A stretch of DNA of 64,000 bases from Hydractinia symbiolongicarpus (Eukaryota > Cnidaria > Hydrozoa > Anthoathecata > Hydractiniidae): the NCBI RefSeq assembly GCF_029227915.1, contig NC_079875.1:5148001-5212000 (forward strand), given 5' to 3'. The notes under the pieces are model-generated. The model was given only the letters and a program-made list of their open reading frames with translations. It was not told the DNA's origin and did not search any database. Within the stretch, counting starts at the first letter, position 1. Each line of letters opens with the position of its first letter. Shown here one piece after another: positions 31,491 to 43,320 of this stretch. The position numbers were made by a program, and so were the translations under genes.

Positions 31491-32560
31491 ATAATGCACA
31501 AATTTAATTATAAAATTACTTTGCGTATATATCTCACAAACTGAACCTTCTTCTATCCAAAGCAATGGTCCGTTACATGTAGCAGAATTTGCCATTAGAT
31601 ATAACAACTTATAGCAAGCTTTATTTTATTAATATAGCCCTGCTAAAAATATACTAAGATGAATAAGAACAGTATTTGTGAAGAGATATTAAAATATTAA
31701 CTTTCGCGTGTCAAATAAAAAGCAAAATATTTGACAAAAACTTTTTGCGTTTGCCGATTTTCAAAATAAATCTCCCGGAAAAATTTCGCGAATTCAAAAT
31801 AAGGTTCATATTCGCGTGAAAAAACTTTCGCGAATGGGTAAAATCCAAGAAAAAAATTTATTCGTTAAATCACATCTGGGGTATTTACCGTAATCAAAAA
31901 TGTATAAAATATAAAATATTATCTCCCTCTTCCCATTCTGAGTCAGTATCGTCGTCACTTTCTTGTATCTTGCTTTCACATAACACTTCAAATTTCTCAA
32001 CTATCATTGCGCGAAAATCAACCTTTTCGGTCCTCTGAAAACATACGATAATCCACAAAAAGAGGAAGTTATTCAAGGTTTTTGGAAAACTATAACTCAA
32101 TTTTTAAGTGTATAATCGGATGCACGATAAGAGAAAGTATCGGGACTTCCTATGACATGCTAAAACACAAAGTTTTTGTATATGTTCATGGCGACCGAAT
32201 ATATTAAGTTTTCAAGAAATAGAGCGTCACAAAGTTTGAGTTATCAGTATTAGCAACAGCGATAAGAGGATGTTTTCATATGACTAGCACGCGCAGAACC
32301 TTCGTGTCCTATGATTTTCTTTATGAACATGTTTATTACTCCTTGAAAAAAAAAGTTTGATCAAATGTTTTTTAGATGATGCCATTTTTCCATTTTTTAA
32401 AATACAGCACAAATTGCTTTTCGTAAAATTCTATACCTTCTAAAATCGTAATGCTTGAATATAATTTTCATGGAACTTATACAAGGATTAGTAATATTCG
32501 GATTGGGTATGAGCAAATAAAAAATTTTATTAAAAACTTGCATTTTAAACACAAAATACA
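31491..32560. other. Unassigned AT-rich stretch
   Basis: No gene is recognised; small ORFs at 31806-32100 (minus) lack motifs. CGCGAA-containing short repeats occur around 31700-31830. Confidence 0.35.
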
Positions 32561-32850
32561 TTATTAGCACTTAAAATATAATACATGGAAGTAAATATTA
32601 GTACTTAAATTTAAAACAATACAGAAATACATATTAGTAGCTAAAATGAAGTACAATGTAAATAAATATATATTAGTAATTAAATATAATACAATATGGA
32701 AATAAATATTAGTAGCTAAAATGAAGTACAATGTAAATAAATATATATTAGTAATTAAATATAATACAATATGGAAATAAATATTAGTAGCTAAAATACA
32801 ATACAATGTAAATAAATATAAGTAGTTAAAATATAGTACAATATGATTGT
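32560..32850. repeat. 75-bp tandem repeat, AT-rich
   Basis: A 75-bp unit starting ATTAGTAGCTAAAATGAAGT at 32633 repeats at 32708 and, partly, at 32783, with degenerate copies on both sides. Each unit itself contains sub-units of about 37 bp (AATAAATATTAGTA). The minus-strand 80-codon ORF across it is a repeat artefact. Confidence 0.8.
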
Positions 32851-33098
32851 CCTATCAAATTATTTTCTAACATTTAAGTGCACTGAAATCAAGTGTATTT
32901 GTAAGAAGTGTATGCCAGTTTCAGAGTTCACAAAATACCTTTGACATTTAAAATATAACAACCTTTAAAAATATATATAAAAAATCATACCTAAAAAAGC
33001 ATCATAATAAAACATCAATGTTCAGATGATTTTACAATGCACTTGTATTTTTCCGGTAGACCTTTTGGTGGTGCACGACTTGAAAATTCACTATTTCG

Positions 33099-33660
33099 TC
33101 AAGGTAGCATTCTGAACTTTCCTCGAGATGATACACGTTCTTTATGAACGTCATCCAATTTTTCCACCATTTTATTAAATCTTTTTGTCCGCCATTTTAA
33201 TTTCCTGACAATAAAAACCTTATTGTCCCCCTCTATCAATTCGTCTTCAGAAGACATGACGTCAGGAATCATGCAATCCTGCCAAAAAGATTTATTGCTT
33301 TTGGTCATTTCATCCTCTGTCAAGTTTTTAAAAGTTTTATTACGTCTTTGCGCTTTCTAAAAAATGAACAGAGTACCATGAGTATACGAGTAAGGTAAAT
33401 AAAGTGTATATACATAACCAGGCTGCGAAATCATGCCTTAACAGAACCCTGTATTAAGGAGCTTAAACAATTGGAGCCTGTAGTGTATAAATTTGCTGAA
33501 ACAAACAAACAAATGTGCATTTATGAACTTGCAAGCTAGCAACAACAAACACTCACATGCTCTTTTCGTGATTTAGCAGCTGCAGATACGGCATAATCTG
33601 TATTTTTCTCCTTTTGTGCCTTAACTTCTTTTTTGCTTCGAAAGTATATTTGGATGGCAT
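33099..33660 (-). pseudogene. Two-exon ORF beside EnSpm remnant, probable transposon accessory protein
   Basis: Exons at about 33660-33557 and 33356-33099 join in phase with a GT donor (33556-33555) and a TTTTTTAG acceptor. The product is very basic and Lys/Arg-rich (KAQKEKNTDYAVSAAAKSR), then reads MSSEDELIEGDN and VRKLKWRTKRFNKMVEKLDD. The pattern of an acidic stretch, then LxWRxxKxN and a LD helix, is like small accessory ORFs of EnSpm-type elements in animals, by memory of the family rather than by search. It ends in a TGA at 33099, after which the same frame stays open and protein-like (SSRAPPKGLPEKY) to about 33029, suggesting a nonsense mutation. Confidence 0.4.
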
Positions 33661-33729
33661 CTAAAAAAGATTTAAATCAACACACTTTCTACACATCACA
33701 TATTTTAGTAAGCTTCAAATCTATGTATA

Positions 33730-34382
33730 GAATACGATATTCTGTACTTTCCACATTACCATATATAGATTTGGTATCTATGAGTGTTGTTGATCCCATG
33801 CATAACCTTTTTTAGGTAGGTATTACCAGTGTTTGTTTAAATTACTACAATAAAGCTAATATATATATATACACTGAATTTGTTTGTTGTGACTTTAATA
33901 AGCAAATTAATTCACACAAATTATGTAAAGTGGGTATGTCATTTATTTTTTTAGGGACGGCAAAGAAAATGTTACGAATATGGAAGGAATATGAATTTTT
34001 AAATGAAGAAGAATTTCAGATCCTTCAAAATCGTGTTGATGCGATAAAAACTTCATCTGACATTGGGAAGCTGCCAGCAAAATTGGAGGCTGATATGTTC
34101 ACTGCTGACGAGTTTAAAAATTGGACTATTTTATTTTCTTTGTATGCACTCAAAGGAATAATACCAAAAGAACACTTAAATTGTTGGAGAAATTTTGTTA
34201 TTGCATGTCAATATCTATGTGTTAGAGCTTTAACGGAGGATGACATGAAAATTGCTGACAACTACCTTATACGTTTTTGTAAATCGTTTCAGCAGCTTTA
34301 TGGTGAACACAAGGTTACACCCAATATGCATTTGCATGGTCATATATTGGCATGTCTCTTGGACTATGGACCTATATATTAA
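33730..34382 (+). pseudogene. EnSpm/CACTA-type transposase C-terminal fragment
   Basis: Two exon-like blocks: to 33815 (YSVLSTLPYIDLVSMSVVDP then MHNLF) and 33955-34382 (LGTAKKMLRIWKEYEF, DIGKLPAKLEADMFTADEF, NWTILFSLYALKGIIPKEHL, CWRNFVIACQYLC, and NMHLHGHILACLLDYGPIY). The order DPMHNLFLGT...W...F..LP.K...FTADQWKNW...H..CW..FV.AC..LC and the PNMHLH...DYGP end is that of the transposase C-terminal region in animal EnSpm/CACTA elements. The predicted junction lacks one T in the poly-T run at 33808-33813, so splicing at GTAGGT gives a stop. The N-terminal and catalytic regions are absent, so it is a dead fragment. Confidence 0.6.
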
Positions 34383-35520
34383 TCTGGTTATATATGTTTT
34401 TTAAATTCTACACTGATAATATTCTACCAACATATGCTGTCATTTATATCTTAATGTGTTATAAATTTTTGAGTTTAGCTGTTTTATATTATCTGCATTT
34501 TATAATATCTTTAATATTTTAAAGTAACCATAAGCATATTTTCGGAAACCTGAGGTCAGTCTTTTTGCTTTCATATTTCTGAGGTGAATAAGAAGGTATG
34601 TCAATAATATTTATAAAAGAATCAATTGTATAACAAAAATATTCCATATATATATATGTGTTTAATTTGAGCGTTGTACCATAAAAAAGTAATAATCACT
34701 ACAATTTACGACGTTTCGGCCGTTCGATAAAAATAAACATGTCCTAATCAATGACTTTTTTTCATGTAATCCACTGTTTGAGCTATTCTTCTAAGAACTG
34801 GAATCATACAGAATATGCATTAACAAAGTATATTATTATTTTAATGTAGATACAATGGGATTCTTGGAAGCATACCTACTAATAAACAAAATGTAGAATT
34901 TTAAATGATGAACAGATTTATTCGAGATAATCATGTATTTAACAACCGACATGATGTTGGTGATGAATTTCAACCAACCGGGCGTGCAAATTTTATTCCA
35001 GTGCAGCGCATTAGATCATAGTTCGTTCAAATACAAACAAGGCTACATGGAAAAGACGTTTATGTTGTTTCGTGTAGAAGAAAAGCTATTGGGATTTAAT
35101 AATATACCCATTTTTTATAAAATCATTTTACTTAAAAAAAGCCTTCAAAAGTTCTTAACTTTTTCAATTTAAAGCTTCAAACTGTTCTTTAATTGTTCTT
35201 ATTTTTTTCTCTTATTTTGGACCTCTGAAGCCATATGTTTTTTATTATATTTTGCACATAGTTATTATCTTCTTTAAAGGGTTGCCAAGATTTAAAATGA
35301 CACAAATTTCTAAATTCCCCTGCTTTTAACCTGTCTAGTTTATGAAGATTAGTCCAGCCTACATGAATAATATAACTAAATAATATAACTAAATAATATA
35401 ACTAAATGCAAATACAAAACAAATATGAAAAACAGTGTTATCATTTTCATATAAGGAGAATTATTTCGATTCTCTTTTAAAATTTTTTTAATTTTTTCAG
35501 TATTTTATAAGTTAGCAGTT
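34383..35520. other. Unassigned stretch with a possible inverted Penelope end
   Basis: Mostly AT-rich without genes. On the minus strand at 34690-34745 the sequence GAACGGCCGAAACGTCGTAA resembles the GAAACGTCG end found in Penelope-like elements, but it is too short to call. Three tandem copies of AATATAACTAAAT are at 35367-35407. Confidence 0.35.
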
Positions 35521-35905
35521 AAAAGTATACTGTTGTGGGACGTCATTTCAAGACATGTAATGTGGAGCTATCAATCAATCATGCAGAAATAATGGCAAAA
35601 TCGATTAAGTCGGAATATCATTTAATGACACTGGAGGCACTTTTCATTCGGGAAATAAAGCCTAAAATAAACACAAAGGACGAGTTTAAAAGCCATGAAT
35701 TAGTAATAAAATTTTAATTATGACTTATCCCTCATAGGAGTTTTAATCATTTAATACCTTTTAACTTGTGTATAGTGTATGTAGGTAGATGTTGATATGT
35801 GATGTAAATACTTTTTATTTAGCAGTTTTACTGTTTATATACTTTTACTTATAGCCTGATGATGAAGTAATACTTCGAAATATATTGCAAAAATAAACAT
35901 ATTAC
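35521..35905 (+). pseudogene. Penelope-like element fragment (GIY-YIG C-terminal region)
   Basis: The ORF to 35717 reads VGRHFKTCNVEL, then KSEYHLMTLEALFIREIKP and INTKDEFKSHELVIKF. HxxxLEALxIxxxKPxxNxxDEF is the C-terminal signature of the GIY-YIG endonuclease attached to Penelope-like reverse transcriptases. No RT is present upstream. About 140 bp downstream, CTGATGA and GAAA flank a GAAGT/ACTTC stem (35855-35881), reminiscent of a hammerhead ribozyme core, which is known in Penelope terminal repeats. The element is a 5'-truncated relic. Confidence 0.5.
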
Positions 35906-38148
35906 ATTGTTGTCTTGCATACTATGTAAATCTCTTAAGCTTGTTTCTTAAACTTGAGCAGACTTTCACAAAGCCCGTGAAAGTTTCTGCCCCTAAAGTA
36001 CAATTTGGTATGATGCATTAGAAGCTGTACGTTGTAGAAATTTTGCAATAACCTTTTTTGTGTGACTTAACGATTTTTTCTAATGTCTGGTTTACCATTT
36101 TTCCTGGTGTACTTCTGGCTTGGCAAAGCAAGTTTATAGTTTCAGCAGATTTAGATTTTTACATAACCGTTGTTAGCCCCTTTCGATTTTGTGAGACCTT
36201 TTGCATTTTTGTTGTTTGTTGTTGGACCTGCTTATATTTTTAAACGTTTGGTTTCGGCGGATATAAATATAATGGAAATTGTGAGGAACCTCAATACCAA
36301 GGCTTCTTTTCTGTTTTCTGTTTCATTTTTTTATTGCTGCACATGGTTATTTATTTGGACCTTTTGTTTTAGCGGTAATAGATATAGAATAATGCAAATT
36401 GTAGCTTCAAATTACTGTGTTCTATGTTTTTATTTGGCACTGATCATATGGACTCGATGAGAGATTCGGTGGATTCTTCCCCGGGACTTTGGCTAGTAAG
36501 GTATTATTAAAATTCATAGCTTTCTCAGAGACACTAAATCCCACACTAGGCACTAGATTAAATTCTATTTTTTTTAATAAATTCATTAATTTAGGAAAAT
36601 ATTTGAAAAAGTTTAGCAAACATATTTGAAGGATTTATTCTTGTGCATCTGGTTTCAAACAAATATGTTGCTATGGAATTTTACGAAGGAATAAAGTCTT
36701 TAATCCTATCGTAAATTGCAAACATTGAAAAAGTTGAGCTAACTAATAGCGTAATGTAAACAAAATACCAAGCCAAAATGCATGAAGATAGCTGTTATAA
36801 GCACGTCTGCAGTAGGTTTTTTACCTAAGCATATTAACATATTGCTAAGCATATTAAAAACCTTGTTTTAGCTAGCTTCTAGCTAGCTACAAACACTTGC
36901 TAAAAGACAGGGCTGCTCTTTTAATATTTCAGCAGTCTACTATTCTTTCTTAATGTACAACGCGGCACCATGATTGAGTCAGTTATATTTTAATAAATCT
37001 AACAAAGTAACGCTTTGCAAGCTTTATAAAGTTTTGTTTACAAAACTGATTGATCACGGCTTCATGCACCATTGTTATAAACCTGAAAAAGTGCTGACTA
37101 AGGAAAAAAATCATCATAATTATACAAAAATGTAAAAGTCAAGCATATTTCAAAATCCAGTCAACAATACCAGGGTATTTTTCGACGTCATATTTCATAT
37201 CAACAAGTCAAAAAACCCTGGGGACGAGGGTGCTACAAGCTCATCATAAAAGTCGTGGCCCCGTATAAACACATTGGTTATATTCGAAGATTTACGGAAT
37301 AAAAAGCAGGAGATATGGCACGAAGATCATGTATTCGGTAAACGCTTCCCCCAAATCCGAAAATAAGAAATGATGAATACTTGTAAATGTGACTTATCAT
37401 ATGGATAGAGTTTTCTCGCACTGAGATTGGCTAATCTCCCTGAAATGTAGGCTATATTTTTATTTTCTACCGAGAGAAACGAGTACCATTTTTACTTATT
37501 ATTCAATTCTACAGTGCAAAAAGCTGATTGAATTTTGTAGAGTCGTGACATAATCAAGCTTTGTTGTGGAAGAGAAGATACTGTAAATAAATTTTTCAGC
37601 TGTTGGACCTCGTAATTCGTGATTGAAATTAAACTATCTTCTGGCAAGTATATCAAGCTACAGTAATTTATGCTCGGTTTATATGACGAACAATTCTCGC
37701 ACTTGTTCTCAAAAAACATCGTCATATTTTTATTGGTTTTTCACTTCTTGTATATTTTACTCGCTTAAAGCCTCGTGAAATATGTAAATTAGAACAAAGA
37801 AAACTCAAAAAATATATTTTCTTAGCATTGTGCGATAACTAATACATATAGTTTTTGTTTCTGATTTCTTATTCATCTGATCAATCACAGTTATTATCTT
37901 CAATATAATGTCCCCTTTTTTGACTTGTGTAAGTATAAAGCAATAATTTTCGCCATACAAGATTTAGTTATTATTTCCTTGTGGAAAATTTATATCATTT
38001 CAATACTTTTCACAAAACTAGTTATTCCATAAGGAAAGAGGTTTTTATGTTAGCATTTTAAGCTTGGTTGGTGATGTGACATGAAAAGGAAAGACAGTTT
38101 TATCCTCTTCTGTTTTGTGCAATTCTTACAATATTTTGTTAAATACAT
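35906..38148. other. Unassigned AT-rich stretch
   Basis: No gene is seen. CTAGCTAGCT motifs occur at 36865-36890. A block with CCCTGGGGACGAGGGTG is at 37207-37224, possibly the end of an unidentified repeat. Small ORFs show no motif. Confidence 0.35.
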
Positions 38149-38704
38149 ACCTTATCAGGGAAAAAAAGTCGGGAAAAAGATAATAAATTTATTCCCCGCA
38201 AAAATTTCCTCTGATTATTTTATCCCCGACTAGTACTTTCACCCGACTTTTTTATACCCGATTAAGAATTTACCCCGACATTTTCCTTTTATCCTAAATT
38301 TTGTTCGCATTGTTACCACCTTAATAAATATATACTTTACGATCTACACTGAATTACTGAAAGAAAGTCAGAAAGAGGATGACATTGACACAGATGATGA
38401 CTTTACAATTAGTGCAAAAAACGACATAATTGTTTTGGACTAGATTTTTGTGCTTATCTCGTAGATGTTTTTGTATGAAAATCATACATAAATAAATAAA
38501 AAGTTGATTCAATTTTCGTTGTAAAGTTATCTACAGGATTATCAAAAATATCAAAAATTAGTCGGGGAAGGGTGACTTATTTGAAGAATTAGTCAAGAAA
38601 TGTGACTTAATTTTTCCCCTTATTTTTCAAAAGTAACTTAGATTTTCCCCGACGAAATTTTAACCCGACGAAATTTTCCCCCGACTTATTTTCCCCAATA
38701 AGGT
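38149..38704 (+). mobile_element. Small TIR element rich in CCCGACTTATTTTCCCC
   Basis: The left end ACCTTATCAGGGAAAAAAAG plus TCGGG matches the complement of the right end, CCCGACTTATTTTCCCC plus AATAAGGT. Several more copies of TCGGGGAA/TTCCCCGA lie inside both ends. In the middle, 38350-38443 plus reads LLKESQKEDDIDTDDDFTIS then a short tail and stop, looking like an acidic protein C-terminus, perhaps a transposase relic. No clean target duplication is seen. Confidence 0.55.
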
Positions 38705-40423
38705 GTATTAATTTCATGTCCAAAAGTTAATTCCCATGATTATTACGTTGATCAGCAAATAAGCTACGTTTAAGATATTTGCGTTTATTATCTACCCAGC
38801 TGGAATGTAAGACTTTCGTTTTTGTTGTTTATCGCTAATATATTTATCTGATTGATTACTACTGCTGAACTCGTCTTGAAATGGGAGAATTACATCCTCC
38901 TCAGTGGCCTGTTCCTAATAGTGTGTTGTTGTTGTTGTTTTTGTTGCTGTTGAAATCAAATAAATCATAAACACAATTTTTTTTAAAAAAACAAAGTTAT
39001 AAAGCCATCTAGATGTTAAGGGCTACGAAACGGTTCAATTAAGATCTCCGTCATAAGCTCTCCATCCTTGCACATTCTTAACATGTTGTGTTATAATTAG
39101 ACCACTTGACATGTGAAGTAGAAGAAATTATACGCACTTTATAACTGCATAGACAGCCTGTTTATCAATAATTACTTTTTTATGATGAAATTTTCCACTT
39201 TTTAAAAAAAGGAACACTTTCTTTTAGTACTCATTCCGGTGGTAAATTAGCTACGATCTGTAAAATTTATTACATTTTGTAATTTAAAACTATTTTTTCA
39301 CAAGGAAACAAAAGCAACGGGAGCAGCGTCATTTAGTTACTAGCTTTAAAAAGACAATAAATACTTCTAAAAAGACTTGGTTGTAACTTCAACTAGGGTT
39401 ATGTGCAATAACATTGCATAAAGAATATAGTTAGCTAGCTAGTTCAAAAAAGTTTAATGTTTATTTTATTAGTAAGCTAATACCGTTGATTTAATTATTT
39501 TTTCTCTAAATCTTAAAACCTTTCTTGGAAGAGTTTTCGTAAACAACTTAAATTGATAAACAATTCTTAAAACAGAGTTCTCTATATCAAGAATGCTAAC
39601 TTTTGATCGAGTAGAGTTAGTGTTGACATTGTAACTATTTGTTTTAAAAGCATATGACAGTAACAATGGCGGATCTGTCAATCAAATAACTTCCTAGAAA
39701 GGTCTAAGTATAAGAAACCATGGGTTTACAACGATCAACTATACATTTCCAGCAGCAGCAAGAAAAGGGTAACTTTTAAATGTCTATCATCTGCAGAAGG
39801 TAAGTGATAGGAAAATTGATTACAGTATAAGATAAATTAGTTTTTGAATTCAATAACATTGCCAATGTACCATCTCCCTCTCCCTTTTATTGTTTTGAAG
39901 GTAGTAAGGAGAAAGTTCGGCTGCTACGCTTATGGTTCAAAAGTGATTCTCACAAACTACTTAGCTATTTTTTAAAGACAAGCATATCTGAATTATACGG
40001 AGCATGAATAAATTTTTTTTTAGAATTCAACAAAATGCATGTTACGGAGAGAAAATCATAATTATAAAACGACGTACGAGCTTTTTCCTCATATAAAAAT
40101 GCTAATAAGCTACCTGCGTTTGTCGTTAGTATTTTTGTTACATGTAGCGTAGTGAGTTTTTGCGTTTCCCAGTTCTCACAACTTTGGATCAAATTCTCAT
40201 CACTGTCTGGAGATATGGTAGGACTGGACATGCATTTTGTTTCTATTATTGTGAACGTAAGATGGCAAAATACGAACAGACAGTCTTCTTCTCTGCTTTT
40301 AAAAATCTAAAAAAAAAGATTTAATAACAATTATGCGCTTAGTACACGCATCTTGCAAGATATCGCAACAACGTTATAATCTCTGATGGATGAAACTATG
40401 TACTTTTGTAAGAGCTTTTATCA
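38705..40423. other. Unassigned AT-rich stretch
   Basis: It contains a GTTGTTGTTG run (38927-38946) and CTAGCTAGCT (39432-39441). An 88-codon minus ORF at 40231-39965 has no recognisable domain. No gene is called. Confidence 0.35.
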
Positions 40424-40870
40424 TCTGTATAATAATACGCCAGTTCCGTGTGTCTGTAACAGGCAAAGTGGATGTGTTATTTTTCCTAAAGGAACAGCCG
40501 CGGTAACATGTCACTTGCTAAACTTTGATTTTTGTTCTGTCTTTTGTGTGCTTTTTCAAATTGATCTAAAATTCTTGTTTTAAAAAAGTCACGGTTAATT
40601 TATTTTATTGTTCTCATATAAAAATGTTTGTATAATGATGTAAACTTTATTACACAAAAGTCACGGGTAATTAATTTTTATTAATCCCTTAAGCACGTGT
40701 CTATTGTTATATGAAAAACATATTGGTTTTATTTATTCCCGCTTGAATGGAATTAACAACAAAACGTTTTGACGAAAAGGACAATGAATTTTATGGTTGA
40801 TTTCGCTCACTATTTCGCTGTTTTCTTATTTGGTATCTATAGTGGATTTTTCCACGGGACTAAATACTAG
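40424..40870 (+). mobile_element. Non-autonomous Helitron (447 bp)
   Basis: It starts TCTGTATAATAATACGCC, ends with hairpin GTGGATTTTTCCACGGG and CTAG, and is inserted exactly between A (40423) and T (40871). TC start, a hairpin close to the 3' end, CTRR terminus and AT insertion are the structural rules for Helitrons. It contains AACAGGCAAAGTGGATGTGT as in the copy at 29670. There is no Rep/helicase ORF. Confidence 0.75.
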
Positions 40871-41547
40871 TATAGAAATAACAAGATATGCTACCAAGTA
40901 TATCATTTTACTTACGATTATAGCTCGTTAGTTTATACAGCTCGCAAAAGTAATGTCACAAAGCTAGTCTTTGATAGATGCAACTATATTTTGTAGAATC
41001 GAGCATTCTCGCTATGAAGATTGGCTGTGCAAAAATGTCGCTGGTTATCACGCTTTTGTTCGAATATGTATTTGCTTTACGAAATAGTAAGTTTGGTTTT
41101 ATACGTAATATCAAGGAGAGAAAAGACGTAAACTTATAAAATAATGACAACCTTTTCTAAACTTTACCTTTATTTTACCGCAAAGAAATTAAAATAAAAT
41201 CTATAAAACAGCTGAGCTCCTCTATATGGTATATTGAAAACACTATTTATGCATTTATGTAAACAACACTAAAGTATTATTTTAAATTATCAAGATGTTT
41301 TTTTGATTGTCAATAAAGTTAAGTTCAATTCAATTTTTTGTAGGTGTAATGTTTAATTTATTGTTCTTAGTTTATAATGGTTTGTAACTAACGTTTTAAT
41401 GTCACTGTAAAAGTCCCTAAAATTTTAGGCACTCCAGTAAAAGCAAAACAATTAGCCAACCTTTTTGCGCATAAGCAAAAACATGAAATATAGCCAATGT
41501 TTTAGATTTTTCTGATTTTTGTCAGATAACCTCTGTTCGTTCTTCTA
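40871..41547. other. Unassigned AT-rich stretch
   Basis: No gene or element boundary is supported. AATAAAGTTAAG-type motifs occur by chance. Confidence 0.3.
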
Positions 41548-41750
41548 CAATCATGTCCAAAAATTAATGGAAAAACTGCTTTTGAGGCTTTTTTCAGAGT
41601 TTTCCCCTCTACCCCTTACGGTCAGTTTTGATTTTGTGTTGATTTGTGCCCCAAAATACTGCCGGCGACTCTGAAAAAGACCTCCAACCAACACTGAAGA
41701 GTGGGGGGAGGGGGAGAGTGGTTTTTCCAAAACTATTATGAACATGATTG
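41548..41750. mobile_element. 203-bp MITE, copy 1
   Basis: It begins CAATCATG and ends CATGATTG. The terminal inverted repeat extends through GTCCAAAAATTAATGGAAAAAC and its imperfect complement. A second copy lies 428 bp away at 42178-42364. No coding sequence or clear target duplication is seen. Confidence 0.65.
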
Positions 41751-42177
41751 TCTCTAAAATTTGAGACGTTTTTTTAAGTGGCTTATTTTATAAAACCTTT
41801 TGTAATGCGTTTGTGTTGGCTGAATTAAGGACAAGTACTACTGTGTCATTCCTTGTACTGTGCATGCAGAGCTGGTTGGTTTTCTTGTTCCATAAACTAG
41901 GTTCCAGGCTTCCTATTGTCTGTTTGTTTCTTATTGTTTGTCGTATGTGGCAAGAGCTTATATATGCTTATATATTATGTATACATGACTAAAATTTTTC
42001 TTTATATAACATAGACACTTCGTAATATAAAAGAAATGGAGAACACAGACGTTCTACACACGTTCCGCACACGTTTCACTCAAGTTCCATTGTCAAGTCA
42101 AGTTGTCAAGTCATCAAAGCAAAATTTTGGCTCTAAACAAGGGGAACCCCTTTTCAATTTTTTATGTCATTTACAGA

Positions 42178-42364
42178 CAATCATGTTCATAAATTAATGG
42201 AAAAACTTTTGAGGCTTTTTTCAGAGTTTTCCCCTCTATCCCTGCAGTCAGTGTTGATTTTGTGTTGATTTGTGCCCCAGAATATTGCCGGCGACTCCCA
42301 ACCAACACTGAAGAGTGGGAGGAAGGGAAAAGTGGTTTTTCCAAAACTAATATGAACATGATTG
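42178..42364. mobile_element. 187-bp MITE, copy 2
   Basis: This copy has the same ends and interior as 41548-41750 in the same orientation. It is shortened by loss of the segment around CTGAAAAAGACCTC and by small indels. Inverted ends are CAATCATGTTCATA and its complement. Confidence 0.65.
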
Positions 42365-43009
42365 TAGTAAAAATCACCAACATGAGATTGACACATAGCA
42401 ACATAGTCAGCCAAAGTTTTCTTTTCTAAGTTGAAATACATTCATGCTCTCATTGCACACACTTTTCTTATAGAGAAAATCCTGGAAATAGATTGCACTA
42501 AACACAAATATGCATACTTTTCTACACCTGATGTTCTCTCAATGCTGGTATGTTATAACGGTACACAGCATATTGTTGAATGTCCTCCATATCAATTGTA
42601 TATTCCTGGTTTCCCACACTGCACCAGTGCAGCAAAATACAGTAAGTTTAAGTTTTTTTTCTTTTCTAAATATGAAATTCCTGCTACAGTTTTTTCTTAA
42701 GATTTCAAAAAACTTAAAAATTATTCTTGATAAAATTAAGTTAATGTGTAAATTTGAAATTCCAAGCATAATTAAAACGGAATTTTTTACCTGTTACTGA
42801 TTACAACGTTCAAAGAAATTTTAGTCACAATTTCATGTACAAACCAATACTTAAGGCTAAAAGATGTTTGGAACTAAACCAAACACAATTTTCAGCAATA
42901 CTGAATAAAATTGAGACACAAGTAGCTATACCAGAGAGGTGATAGCGTGTCCTTAGCAGGGAAGTCGTTAATATGTAACTATTTGCTCAGCAGACTTAAT
43001 ACGGTGTAA
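42365..43009. other. Unassigned stretch
   Basis: An 89-codon plus ORF at 42431-42700 (LIEKILEIDCTKHKYAYFST, then VEYPPYQ-like sequence) has no recognisable motif. Nothing else is seen. Confidence 0.3.
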
Positions 43010-43200
43010 CCGTCAATAAGTACTCCCCTGAAATAAGTACTCCCCTGAAATAAGTACTCCCCGAGCACTTATTTTCTGGAAATAAATACTGCACCAGTAC
43101 TTATATACTAGGAAATAACTACTCCCTCTAGGAAATAAGTGCTTCCCTGTTTTCTGACAAGATACTGGGGGAGTATTTATTTCCCTAGAAAAAAGTACTG
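43010..43200. repeat. Array of AAATAAGTACTCCCC motifs in both orientations
   Basis: CTGAAATAAGTACTCCCC recurs three times at 43015-43064. Variants follow in direct and inverted form, up to GGGGGAGTATTTATTTCCC at 43168-43186. The arrangement can fold on itself and may be an unusual small inverted-repeat element. Confidence 0.55.
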
Positions 43201-43320
43201 TGGCTGTCCATTGCTATTTAAATTGCATCGAATCTTCAAGCCATTCGAATGTTTTGTTATGGTAAGATGTGAATTTAAACATTATCGAGAACTATAATTG
43301 GAATGGAAAGTATCCAAAAG

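Noticed and set aside
32564-32806. 80-codon minus ORF
   Set aside because: It is entirely within the 75-bp tandem repeat, so it is a repeat artefact.
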